Program-made: the position numbers and the translations under genes | Source of the DNA: Lachnospiraceae bacterium | GTDB lineage: Bacteria > Bacillota > Clostridia > Lachnospirales > Anaerotignaceae | Assembly (NCBI GenBank): GCA_019422065.1 | Contig: JAHZEA010000016.1 | Span: 1 to 48,013, forward strand | Length of the DNA stretch: 48,013 nucleotides | Direction of reading: 5' to 3' | In this document: in pieces, positions 39,914 to 48,013 of the stretch | Layout of the letters: every line of letters begins with the position of its first letter | How positions within the stretch are numbered: the first letter of the stretch is position 1 | Notes under the pieces: generated by a model | The model's database searches: none | Told to the model about the DNA's origin: nothing | What the model saw: only the letters and a program-made list of their open reading frames with translations

Positions 39914-42900
39914 ATGAAGAAAAACAGAATCCATACTGTCAGAATGGGCGACAGTGTGAGAAAAAGCTACTCTACAATCAAAGAAGTGCTTGAAATGCCT
40001 AATTTGATTGAAGTGCAGAAGGACAGCTACAAGTGGTTTCTTGAAGAAGGGCTGAAAGAGGCGTTTGAAGATATTTCGCCTATTACAGATTTCAGCGGCA
40101 ACCTTGTTTTAGAGTTCACTGATTTTTCTCTTGACGATGAGCCTAAGTATTCTATTGAGGAATGCAAGGAAAGAGACGCTACTTATGCGGCTCCGCTTAA
40201 AATCAAGGCAAGACTTAATAACAAAGAGCTTGACGAGATTAAAGAGCAAGAACTCTTTATGGGCGATTTTCCGCTTATGACAGATACAGGCACATTTGTT
40301 ATTAACGGTGCTGAACGTGTTATAGTAAGCCAGCTTGTGCGTTCACCTGGAATTTATTACGCTTCAGACTTTGATAAGGTAGGCAAAAAGCTTTTATCAG
40401 CTACTGTAATACCTAACAGAGGCGCATGGCTTGAATATGAGACAGACTCCAATGATGTATTTTATGTTCGTGTAGACAGAACAAGAAAGGTTCCTGTTAC
40501 AGTGCTTATTAGGGCTCTTGGTGTGGGAAGCGACAGCGAAATTGTTGAGCTTTTTGGTGACGAGCCTAAAATAACAGCTACTATAGAAAAAGACCCTAGC
40601 AAGTCAAGAGAAGAAGGACTTATTGAGATTTATAAAAAACTTCGTCCGGGTGAGCCGCCTACAGTAGACAGCTCCAGCTCTCTTTTAAACGGTATGTTCT
40701 TTGACCCTAAGAGATACGACCTTGCTAAGGTTGGACGTTATAAATTTAATAAAAAACTTGCTCTTAGAAATCGTATAAACGGCGCTGTTTTAGCTGAGGA
40801 CGTTATTGACCCACTTACAGGCGAGGTTATAGCAGAAAAAGGCCAGAGACTTGACATGGGCCTTTGTGACGAAATTCAGGACAGCGGTGCAGGATATGTA
40901 TTTATTGAATCTCCTGAGGAAGAAAGAGTTAAGAAGGTTCTTACTAACCTTGCTGTATCTCTTGATCCGTTTATTGCAGAGTATGGCCTTAGTGCAAGTG
41001 AGCTTGGAATTAAAGAGAAAGTTTATTTCCCTGAGCTTAAAAATATACTTGATGAATTCAGCACTAAAGAAGAAATTGCTGCCGCTATTAAAGACAGAAG
41101 ACATCTTCTTGTGCCTAAGCATATAACATTTGAAGACATTATGGCTTCTATTAACTATGTAATGCACCTTGATGCTGGTTACGGCAATGTGGACGATATT
41201 GACCACTTAGGCAACAGACGTATTCGTTCCGTAGGTGAGCTTTTACAAAACCAGTTCCGCATAGGTCTTTCAAGAATGGAAAGAGTTGTTCGTGAAAGAA
41301 TGACTATTCAAGACCTTGACATAGTTACACCACAGGCACTTATAAACGTAAGACCTGTTACAGCGGCCATTAAAGAGTTCTTTGGAAGCAGCCAGCTTTC
41401 TCAGTTTATGGACCAGAACAACCCGCTTTCAGAGCTTACTCATAAGAGAAGACTTTCAGCCCTTGGTCCTGGTGGTCTTTCAAGAGAAAGAGCCGGATTT
41501 GAGGTTCGTGACGTTCACCACTCACATTACGGCAGAATGTGTCCTATAGAGACACCTGAAGGCCCTAACATCGGTCTTATTAACTCCCTTGCAACATTTG
41601 CAAGAATTAATGAGTATGGATTTATTGAGGCTCCATACAGAATTGTTGACAAAACAGGTGAACAGCCAAGAGTTACAGATGAATATATATATGTAACAGC
41701 TGATGAGGAAGAAAACTACAACGTAGCACAGGCTAATGAGCCGCTTGACGAAAACGGTTATTTCCTCCACAAGAAAATTACTGGCCGTCATAAAGAAGAA
41801 ATTATTGAGGTAGACAGAAGCAAGATAGACCTTATGGACGTTTCTCCTCGTCAGATGGTTTCTGTTGCTACTGCCCTCATTCCTTTCCTTGAAAACGACG
41901 ACGCTAACCGTGCCCTCATGGGTTCAAACATGCAGAGACAGGCAGTGCCTCTTCTTATGACAGAAGCTCCTATTGTAGGCACAGGAATGGAATATAAAAC
42001 AGCTAAAGACTCCGGTATATGTGTTGTTGCAAAGCATGACGGTGTTGTTGAAAAAGTTTCTGCCAACGAAATTGATGTTAAAACAAAGACAGGCAGAGAT
42101 GTATATAAACTTATTAAATACCAGAGAAGCAACCAGTCAACATGCCTTAACCAGAGACCTATTGTAAACCTTGGCGACGAGGTTAAAGAAGGTCAAATAA
42201 TAGCTGACGGTGCTTCAACATCAAACGGCGAGCTTGCCCTTGGAAAGAACCCTCTTATAGGTTTCATGACATGGGAAGGTTACAACTACGAGGACGCCGT
42301 ACTTTTAAGTGAAAGACTTGTTCAGGAAGATGTTTATACTTCTGTTCATATTGATGAATATGAGGCAGAGGCAAGAGATACAAAACTTGGACCAGAAGAA
42401 ATTACAAGAGATATTCCTAATGTTGGCGACGATGCACTTAGAGACCTTGACGAAAGAGGTATTATCCGTATAGGTGCCGAAGTTAGACCAAACGATATAC
42501 TTGTAGGTAAAGTAACACCTAAGGGTGAAACAGAGCTTACAGCAGAAGAAAGACTTCTTAGAGCAATTTTCGGTGAAAAAGCACGTGAAGTAAGGGATAC
42601 ATCTTTAAGAGTTCCTCACGGTGCAAGCGGTATTATTGTTGATGTTAAGATTTACACAAGAGAAAACGGCGACGATGTTGGCCCTGGTGTAAATCAGCTT
42701 GTCAGAGTTTATATTGCCCAGAAACGTAAAATCTCTGTTGGTGATAAAATGGCAGGCCGTCACGGAAACAAAGGTGTTGTTTCCAGAGTTCTTCCTGTTG
42801 AGGATATGCCATTCCTTCCAAACGGCAGACCGCTGGATATAGTTTTAAACCCATTGGGTATTCCTTCACGTATGAATATCGGACAGGTGCTTGAAACACA

Positions 42901-43813
42901 CTTAAGCCTTGCTGCTAACGTACTTGGTTGGAAGGTATCAACACCGGTATTCGATGGCGCTAACGAGATTGACATTATGGATACTCTCGAAATGGCTAAC
43001 GATTATGCAAATACTCCTTGGGAGGAATTTTCTGAAAAATGGAAACCTCTCCTTGAAGGCGATATATATGATGAGCTTTACGAAAACCGTGACCACAGAG
43101 AACAGTGGAAAGGCGTTAAACTCAGCCGTGACGGTAAAGTAGAGCTTCGTGACGGACGTACAGGTGAGCTTTTCGACAACAGAGTTACAATAGGTTTCAT
43201 GCACTACCTTAAACTCCACCACCTTGTTGATGATAAGATTCATGCTCGTTCAACAGGCCCGTACTCACTTGTTACACAGCAGCCTTTAGGCGGTAAAGCA
43301 CAGTTCGGTGGCCAGAGATTTGGAGAAATGGAAGTTTGGGCGCTTGAGGCATACGGCGCTGCTTACACACTTCAGGAAATACTTACTGTTAAGTCTGACG
43401 ATATTGTAGGCCGTGTTAAAACTTACGAGGCTATTGTTAAAGGCGAGAATATACCTGAGCCGGGTGTGCCTGAGTCATTTAAGGTTCTTCTTAAAGAGCT
43501 CCAGTCACTTGCTCTTGATATCCGCGTTTTAAGAGCCGACAAGACAGAAGTAGAGATTAAAGAATCTATTGATGATATAGACGACCTTAATGTAAACATT
43601 GACGGTTTTGAAAAAGGCAGCGATGATGAAGACGAGGCATACTTCAGAAGAAGAAATGACTTCCATGTAACGGACGAAAGCTCTGAAGACAGCCTTAAAG
43701 ATATACTTTTTGGCGATGAGGAAGAAAGTGAAGCTGATGATGAGGACGATTATAATGATGCTATCCTCGATGACGAGCTTCTTGATGATGAAGATTTTGA
43801 TGATGAGAACTAA
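39914..43813 (+). CDS. rpoB: DNA-directed RNA polymerase subunit beta
   Basis: Beta subunit of RNA polymerase, 1299 residues. The rifampicin-binding region is typical (GSSQLSQFMDQNNPLSEL, THKRRLSALGPGGLSRERAG), and GHFMHYLKLHH-like (GFMHYLKLHHLVDDK) and QQPLGGKAQFGGQRFGEMEVWALEAYGA mark the C-terminal active-site region shared with beta'. The frame is open to 39848, but ATG 39914 is preceded by AAGGAGTGAG. The C-terminal about 65 residues form a strongly acidic, Asp/Glu-rich tail, longer than in E. coli. rpoC follows after 19 bases. Codons ending in C are more frequent than in nearby genes, as expected for high expression. Confidence 0.98.
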   Translation: MKKNRIHTVRMGDSVRKSYSTIKEVLEMPNLIEVQKDSYKWFLEEGLKEAFEDISPITDFSGNLVLEFTDFSLDDEPKYSIEECKERDATYAAPLKIKARLNNKELDEIKEQELFMGDFPLMTDTGTFVINGAERVIVSQLVRSPGIYYASDFDKVGKKLLSATVIPNRGAWLEYETDSNDVFYVRVDRTRKVPVTVLIRALGVGSDSEIVELFGDEPKITATIEKDPSKSREEGLIEIYKKLRPGEPPTVDSSSSLLNGMFFDPKRYDLAKVGRYKFNKKLALRNRINGAVLAEDVIDPLTGEVIAEKGQRLDMGLCDEIQDSGAGYVFIESPEEERVKKVLTNLAVSLDPFIAEYGLSASELGIKEKVYFPELKNILDEFSTKEEIAAAIKDRRHLLVPKHITFEDIMASINYVMHLDAGYGNVDDIDHLGNRRIRSVGELLQNQFRIGLSRMERVVRERMTIQDLDIVTPQALINVRPVTAAIKEFFGSSQLSQFMDQNNPLSELTHKRRLSALGPGGLSRERAGFEVRDVHHSHYGRMCPIETPEGPNIGLINSLATFARINEYGFIEAPYRIVDKTGEQPRVTDEYIYVTADEEENYNVAQANEPLDENGYFLHKKITGRHKEEIIEVDRSKIDLMDVSPRQMVSVATALIPFLENDDANRALMGSNMQRQAVPLLMTEAPIVGTGMEYKTAKDSGICVVAKHDGVVEKVSANEIDVKTKTGRDVYKLIKYQRSNQSTCLNQRPIVNLGDEVKEGQIIADGASTSNGELALGKNPLIGFMTWEGYNYEDAVLLSERLVQEDVYTSVHIDEYEAEARDTKLGPEEITRDIPNVGDDALRDLDERGIIRIGAEVRPNDILVGKVTPKGETELTAEERLLRAIFGEKAREVRDTSLRVPHGASGIIVDVKIYTRENGDDVGPGVNQLVRVYIAQKRKISVGDKMAGRHGNKGVVSRVLPVEDMPFLPNGRPLDIVLNPLGIPSRMNIGQVLETHLSLAANVLGWKVSTPVFDGANEIDIMDTLEMANDYANTPWEEFSEKWKPLLEGDIYDELYENRDHREQWKGVKLSRDGKVELRDGRTGELFDNRVTIGFMHYLKLHHLVDDKIHARSTGPYSLVTQQPLGGKAQFGGQRFGEMEVWALEAYGAAYTLQEILTVKSDDIVGRVKTYEAIVKGENIPEPGVPESFKVLLKELQSLALDIRVLRADKTEVEIKESIDDIDDLNVNIDGFEKGSDDEDEAYFRRRNDFHVTDESSEDSLKDILFGDEEESEADDEDDYNDAILDDELLDDEDFDDEN

Positions 43814-43832
43814 GAGAGGGGAGCTTTAGGAT

Positions 43833-46800
43833 ATGGCAGTTCAAGAACAGGGAATAGTTTTTGATTCTATTAAAATCGGCTTGGCATCTCCTGAAAAGAT
43901 TCGTGAATGGTCAAGAGGCGAGGTTAAAAAGCCTGAAACTATAAATTACAGAACTCTTAAGCCTGAAAGGGACGGTCTTTTCTGTGAAAGAATATTCGGA
44001 CCTACTAAAGACTGGGAGTGCCACTGTGGTAAATACAAAAGAATCAGATATAAAGGCATTGTATGCGACCGCTGTGGTGTTGAAGTAACAAAATCAAAAG
44101 TAAGACGTGAAAGAATGGGTCATATTGAGCTTGCATGCCCTGTATCACACATTTGGTACTTTAAAGGCATACCTTCAAGAATGGGTCTTATACTTTCTAT
44201 GAGCCCAAGAGCTCTTGAAAAGGTTCTCTACTTTGCGTCATACATTGTAATTGACCCAAAAGAAACTTCTTTACAGTACAAACAGCTTCTTACTGAAAAA
44301 GAATACAGAGAGGCTTGCGACCGTTTCGGCTATGGCTCATTTGATGCTCAAATGGGCGCCGAAGCTATTAAAAAGCTTCTTCAGGACATTGATATAGAAA
44401 AAGAAAGCGCAGAGCTTAAAAAGCAGTTTGCAGAAACAACAGGACAAAAGAGAATTAGAATTATCAAAAAGCTTGAAGTTTTAGAGTCATTCAAACTTTC
44501 AAACAACAAGCCTGAATGGATGATTCTTGATGTAATTCCTGTTATTCCGCCAGATTTAAGACCTATGGTTCAGCTTGACGGCGGCAGATTTGCAACTAGT
44601 GACCTTAATGACCTTTACAGAAGAGTTATTAACAGAAACAACCGTCTTAAAAAGCTTCTTGATTTAGGCGCTCCTGACATTATTGTTAGAAACGAAAAGA
44701 GAATGCTTCAGGAAGCTGTTGACGCACTTATTGATAACGGCAGAAGAGGCAGACCTGTTACAGGCCCTGGAAACCGTGCCCTTAAATCTCTTTCAGATAT
44801 GCTTAAAGGTAAACAGGGACGTTTCCGTCAGAACCTTCTTGGTAAACGTGTTGACTACTCAGGCCGTTCCGTTATCGTTGTAGGTCCAGACCTTAAAATT
44901 TACCAGTGCGGTCTTCCTAAAGAAATGGCTATTGAGCTTTTCAAACCTTTTGTTATGAAAAAGCTTGTTGAAGACGGTATTGCACACAATATTAAATCAG
45001 CTAAAAGAATGGTTGAAAGACTTCAGAGCGAAGTTTGGGATGTACTTGAAAGCGTTATTAAAGAGCATCCGGTTATGCTTAACCGTGCCCCGACACTTCA
45101 CAGACTTGGTATTCAGGCTTTCGAGCCGGTACTTGTTGAAGGTAGAGCCATAAAGCTTCATCCGCTTGTATGTACAGCTTATAATGCCGATTTCGACGGC
45201 GACCAGATGGCTGTTCACGTTCCGCTTTCTGTTGAAGCACAGGCTGAGTGCCGTTTCCTTATGCTCTCACCTAACAACCTTCTTAAACCTTCCGACGGTG
45301 CTCCTGTTACAGTACCTACACAGGATATGATTCTTGGTATGTACTACCTTACATTAAGACGTGATGACTTTAACAAGAGATATGAGCAGGACATTGTTGA
45401 CGAAAACGGAAATGTTATTAAACATGCCGGTGATTTAATTAAACGTAACTTTAAAGATGAGCTTGAGGCTATTCTTGCTTATGACAACCACGAAATTAAA
45501 CTTCAGGAGCTTATTAATGTAAGACGTACACTTGAGTTTAACGGTGTTAAAGAGTCAAGAATGGTTGAAACAACAGTTGGCTGTATTATATTCAACGAGG
45601 CTATACCTCAGAACCTTGGCTATGTTGACAGAACAAAGGATGAAGATAAATTCAGATTTGAAATCGACTTCCTTTGCGATAAAAAAGCCATTGGTAAAAT
45701 TATCAACCGCTGCATAAACAGATGCGGTTCTACAAAAACAGCTGTTGTTATTGACAAAATTAAGGCTCTTGGTTATAAATTCTCAACAAGAGGCGCTCTT
45801 ACAGTTTCTGTATCAGATATGGTTATACCTGAAAAGAAAGGCGAGTACCTTGCAGAAGCAGAGGCAACTGTTGAGTTAATTACAAAGAAATTCAGACGTG
45901 GTCTTATGACAGACGAAGAACGTCATAACAAAGTAATTGAGGCTTGGAACATTGCCAACGACAAGATAACAGAAGCACTTCTTGCCGGCCTTGGTAAATA
46001 CAACAACATATTCATGATGGCTAACTCCGGTGCCCGTGGTTCTAACGCTCAGATTAAACAGCTTGCCGGTATGCGTGGACTTATGGCTAACACATCTGGT
46101 GGTATTATCGAGCTCCCTATTAAGTCTAACTTCCGTGAAGGTCTTTCAGTTCTTGAGTATTTCATTTCAGCTCACGGTGCTCGTAAAGGTCTTACAGATA
46201 CAGCTCTTAGAACAGCCGACTCAGGTTACCTTACAAGACGTCTTGTTGACGTTTCACAGGATATTATTATCCGTGAATGGGACTGCTGCAAAGAAGAAGG
46301 TCAGGAAGTTCCGGGCTTATGGGTATCAGCATTTACTGACGGCAACGAGCTTATTGAAAGCCTTCAGGACAGAATCAGAGGCCGTTGGTCTGTAAATGAA
46401 ATCAGAGACCCAGAAACTGACGAGGTTATTGTTCCTGCCGATACTCAGATTACTATGGATATGGCAGAAAAGGTTGAAAAAGCCGGAATTAAGAAAGTTC
46501 TTATAAGAACAGTTCTTACATGCCGTTCAACAGTTGGTATTTGTGCTAAGTGCTACGGTGCTAACATGGCAAGCGGCAGAACAGTTCGTATTGGTGAGTC
46601 AGTTGGTATTATTGCTGCTCAGTCAATCGGTGAGCCGGGTACACAGCTTACAATGCGTACTTTCCATACAGGCGGTATTGCCGGAGACGACATCACACAG
46701 GGTCTTCCTCGTGTTGAGGAGCTTTTTGAGGCAAGAAAGCCAAAGGGTCTTGCTATTATTTCAGAATTTGCCGGTACAGTTTCATATACCGATACAAAGA

Positions 46801-47456
46801 AAAAACGTGAGGTTACTATTACTAACCCAGAAACAGGCGAGTCAAAAGATTACCTTATCCCTTATGGTTCACGTATGAAGGTATTCGACGGCGACTATAT
46901 TGAAGCCGGTGACGAAATTACAGAAGGTAGTGTAAACCCACACGATATTCTTAAGATTAAAGGCTTAAGAGGCGTACAGGATTACATGATTCAGGAAGTA
47001 CAGAGAGTTTACCGTCTCCAAGGTGTTGAGATTAACGATAAACACATTGAGGTTATTGTTCGTCAGATGCTTAAGAGAGTTAAGATTGAGGATAACGGTG
47101 ATACTGAGTTCCTTCCGGGAAGCCTTGTTGACTGGCTTACATTTGAAAATACAAATGCCGAAATGGAAAAACAGGGTCTTGAGCCTGCTAAAGGCAGCAG
47201 AGTGCTTCTTGGTATTACAAAAGCATCTCTTGCTACAGATTCATTCCTTTCAGCAGCTTCATTCCAGGAAACAACAAGAGTTCTTACAGAAGCAGCTATT
47301 AAAGGCAAAATTGACCCGCTTATCGGTCTTAAAGAAAACGTTATACTTGGTAAACTTATACCTGCCGGAACAGGTATGCCAAGATACCGCAATATAGGTA
47401 TTGAGCCTGTTGAGGAAGACGGAAGATATGTTTCAGAGCTTGAAGGTTTATCATAA
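43833..47456 (+). CDS. rpoC: DNA-directed RNA polymerase subunit beta'
   Basis: Beta' subunit, 1207 residues. The N-terminal zinc ribbon is CHCGKYKRIRYKGIVCDRCG. The catalytic Mg-binding loop NADFDGDQM has D453, D455 and D457. The second zinc site (CRSTVGICAKCYGANMASG) and the trigger-loop region GEPGTQLTMRTFHTGG follow in order. Length fits the Firmicutes form without the large insertions of proteobacteria. GAGGGGAG precedes the ATG. With rpoB it forms a two-gene operon closed by a strong terminator. Confidence 0.98.
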   Translation: MAVQEQGIVFDSIKIGLASPEKIREWSRGEVKKPETINYRTLKPERDGLFCERIFGPTKDWECHCGKYKRIRYKGIVCDRCGVEVTKSKVRRERMGHIELACPVSHIWYFKGIPSRMGLILSMSPRALEKVLYFASYIVIDPKETSLQYKQLLTEKEYREACDRFGYGSFDAQMGAEAIKKLLQDIDIEKESAELKKQFAETTGQKRIRIIKKLEVLESFKLSNNKPEWMILDVIPVIPPDLRPMVQLDGGRFATSDLNDLYRRVINRNNRLKKLLDLGAPDIIVRNEKRMLQEAVDALIDNGRRGRPVTGPGNRALKSLSDMLKGKQGRFRQNLLGKRVDYSGRSVIVVGPDLKIYQCGLPKEMAIELFKPFVMKKLVEDGIAHNIKSAKRMVERLQSEVWDVLESVIKEHPVMLNRAPTLHRLGIQAFEPVLVEGRAIKLHPLVCTAYNADFDGDQMAVHVPLSVEAQAECRFLMLSPNNLLKPSDGAPVTVPTQDMILGMYYLTLRRDDFNKRYEQDIVDENGNVIKHAGDLIKRNFKDELEAILAYDNHEIKLQELINVRRTLEFNGVKESRMVETTVGCIIFNEAIPQNLGYVDRTKDEDKFRFEIDFLCDKKAIGKIINRCINRCGSTKTAVVIDKIKALGYKFSTRGALTVSVSDMVIPEKKGEYLAEAEATVELITKKFRRGLMTDEERHNKVIEAWNIANDKITEALLAGLGKYNNIFMMANSGARGSNAQIKQLAGMRGLMANTSGGIIELPIKSNFREGLSVLEYFISAHGARKGLTDTALRTADSGYLTRRLVDVSQDIIIREWDCCKEEGQEVPGLWVSAFTDGNELIESLQDRIRGRWSVNEIRDPETDEVIVPADTQITMDMAEKVEKAGIKKVLIRTVLTCRSTVGICAKCYGANMASGRTVRIGESVGIIAAQSIGEPGTQLTMRTFHTGGIAGDDITQGLPRVEELFEARKPKGLAIISEFAGTVSYTDTKKKREVTITNPETGESKDYLIPYGSRMKVFDGDYIEAGDEITEGSVNPHDILKIKGLRGVQDYMIQEVQRVYRLQGVEINDKHIEVIVRQMLKRVKIEDNGDTEFLPGSLVDWLTFENTNAEMEKQGLEPAKGSRVLLGITKASLATDSFLSAASFQETTRVLTEAAIKGKIDPLIGLKENVILGKLIPAGTGMPRYRNIGIEPVEEDGRYVSELEGLS

Positions 47457-47470
47457 TTAAATTTATATTT

Positions 47471-47503
47471 TATGCCGCCGGTTTTTCGGCGGCATATTTT
47501 TTA
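47471..47503 (+). terminator. Terminator of rpoBC
   Basis: TATGCCGCCG / CGGCGGCATA, a 10-bp perfect stem with loop GTTTTT, followed by TTTTTT. Confidence 0.93.
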
Positions 47504-47548
47504 GTGTAAAGTGAAATATTAAAATAAAAAGATTTATTAGGAGTATAT

Positions 47549-48013
47549 ATGGATTTATTGGATATTATGAAAAGCAATCAGCCTTATTGTTCAAATAATA
47601 GAGATATGCCTACTTATTTACAAGATAAGGCTAAAAAACTTTGCTGGCAGTATAACCAGACATCGCCGGATGAAAAGGAAAAAAGAAGCAATATTTTAAA
47701 AGAACTGTTTGGAACTTGCCATCCACTTACATTTATAGAGCCATCTTTCAGATGTGATTATGGCTTTAATATACACACCAGCGGATTGACTGTAATTAAC
47801 TACAACTGTGTAATACTTGATACATCGCCAGTATATATAGGCAAAAATGCTTTTATAGCTCCGGGAGTATGTATAGCTTGTGCAGGTCATTCCATTGATG
47901 CCCAACAGAGAGGAGAGGGTATTGGCACATCTAAACCTATAACAATAAAAGATGATGTTTGGATAGGTGCCAACTGCACTATTTGCGGCGGAGTTACAAT
48001 AGGGGAAGGCAAC
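47549..48013 (+). CDS. Maltose/galactoside O-acetyltransferase-like protein (partial, runs off the window)
   Basis: Open frame of 155 codons from ATG 47549 to the end of the window without a stop. The N-terminal region (KAKKLCWQYNQTSPDEKEKRSNILKELFG is split by the mac-domain) matches the maltose acetyltransferase domain, and from about residue 60 left-handed beta-helix hexapeptides begin. The catalytic-type His lies in CAGHSIDAQQR, and DVWIGANCTICGGVTIGEGN is the usual hexapeptide signature. It transfers acetyl from acetyl-CoA to a sugar hydroxyl. TTAGGAG precedes the ATG. The natural acceptor is unknown; the missing C-terminus is probably 30-50 residues. Confidence 0.88.
   Translation, partial: MDLLDIMKSNQPYCSNNRDMPTYLQDKAKKLCWQYNQTSPDEKEKRSNILKELFGTCHPLTFIEPSFRCDYGFNIHTSGLTVINYNCVILDTSPVYIGKNAFIAPGVCIACAGHSIDAQQRGEGIGTSKPITIKDDVWIGANCTICGGVTIGEGN

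Noticed and set aside
40790..41206. 138-codon minus-strand frame inside rpoB
   Set aside because: Antisense to a universally conserved gene, no start signals.

Overview
The window looks like a chromosomal segment of a low-GC, Gram-positive anaerobe of the class Clostridia, probably Lachnospirales. I base this on strongly A/T-biased third positions, Shine-Dalgarno-led genes with several TTG and GTG starts, a DAP-type MurE (DNPR motif), two SpoVD-like PBPs in a dcw cluster, a T-box in front of valS, and families common in Clostridia (DUF6110-like, C_GCAxxG_C_C, COG2509). The order is inferred; no 16S gene is present.

Layout. 1-340: end of a ribosomal operon (5S 3' end, tRNA-Asn, -Glu, -Cys, terminator). 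486-4980: MBL-fold hydrolase, then an operon of a secreted multidomain N-acetylmuramoyl-L-alanine amidase, RdgB and a YfcE-like phosphoesterase. 5167-8380: tRNA-Gly/Arg with a near-consensus promoter, a YtcJ-like amidohydrolase on the minus strand, galE and tRNA-Leu. 8473-12085: a probable metal-homeostasis cassette made of FeoA, a degenerate Fur-family regulator, a 26-residue membrane peptide too short for ordinary gene calling, a small membrane protein resembling DUF6110/PacL, and a P1B-type ATPase whose CPC motif reads FSC. Its non-coding DNA holds two palindromes, four tandem 11-bp repeats and an intrinsic terminator just before the ATPase. 12164-13759: COG2509 flavoprotein.

13927-26849: dcw (division and cell wall) cluster mraZ-rsmH-ftsL-PBP-PBP-murE-murF-mraY-murD-ftsW, with four MraZ-box repeats over its promoter. 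It makes the lipid-linked peptidoglycan precursor and the septal synthase pieces; murG and the ftsQAZ genes are not here. 26857-29973: T-box-controlled valS. 30176-31497: thioredoxin and thioredoxin reductase. 31515-34269: a minus-strand operon of a His/Cys-tailed protein of unknown function, a VOC/glyoxalase-like protein and a GNAT acetyltransferase. 34369-38988: sfsA, D,D-carboxypeptidase, DUF2148 protein, FadR-type regulator, DUF2461 protein and a small membrane protein.

39010-39675: a C_GCAxxG_C_C redox protein on the minus strand preceded by a compact riboswitch-like leader with its own promoter and terminator. 39914-47503: rpoB and rpoC, detached from the usual rplJL and rpsL-side neighbours. 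The window ends inside a hexapeptide-repeat O-acetyltransferase.

Most worth checking are the FeoA/Fur/miniprotein/PacL-like/P-ATPase cassette, the leader upstream of the C_GCAxxG_C_C gene, and the His/Cys-tailed protein coupled to a metal-dependent VOC enzyme.
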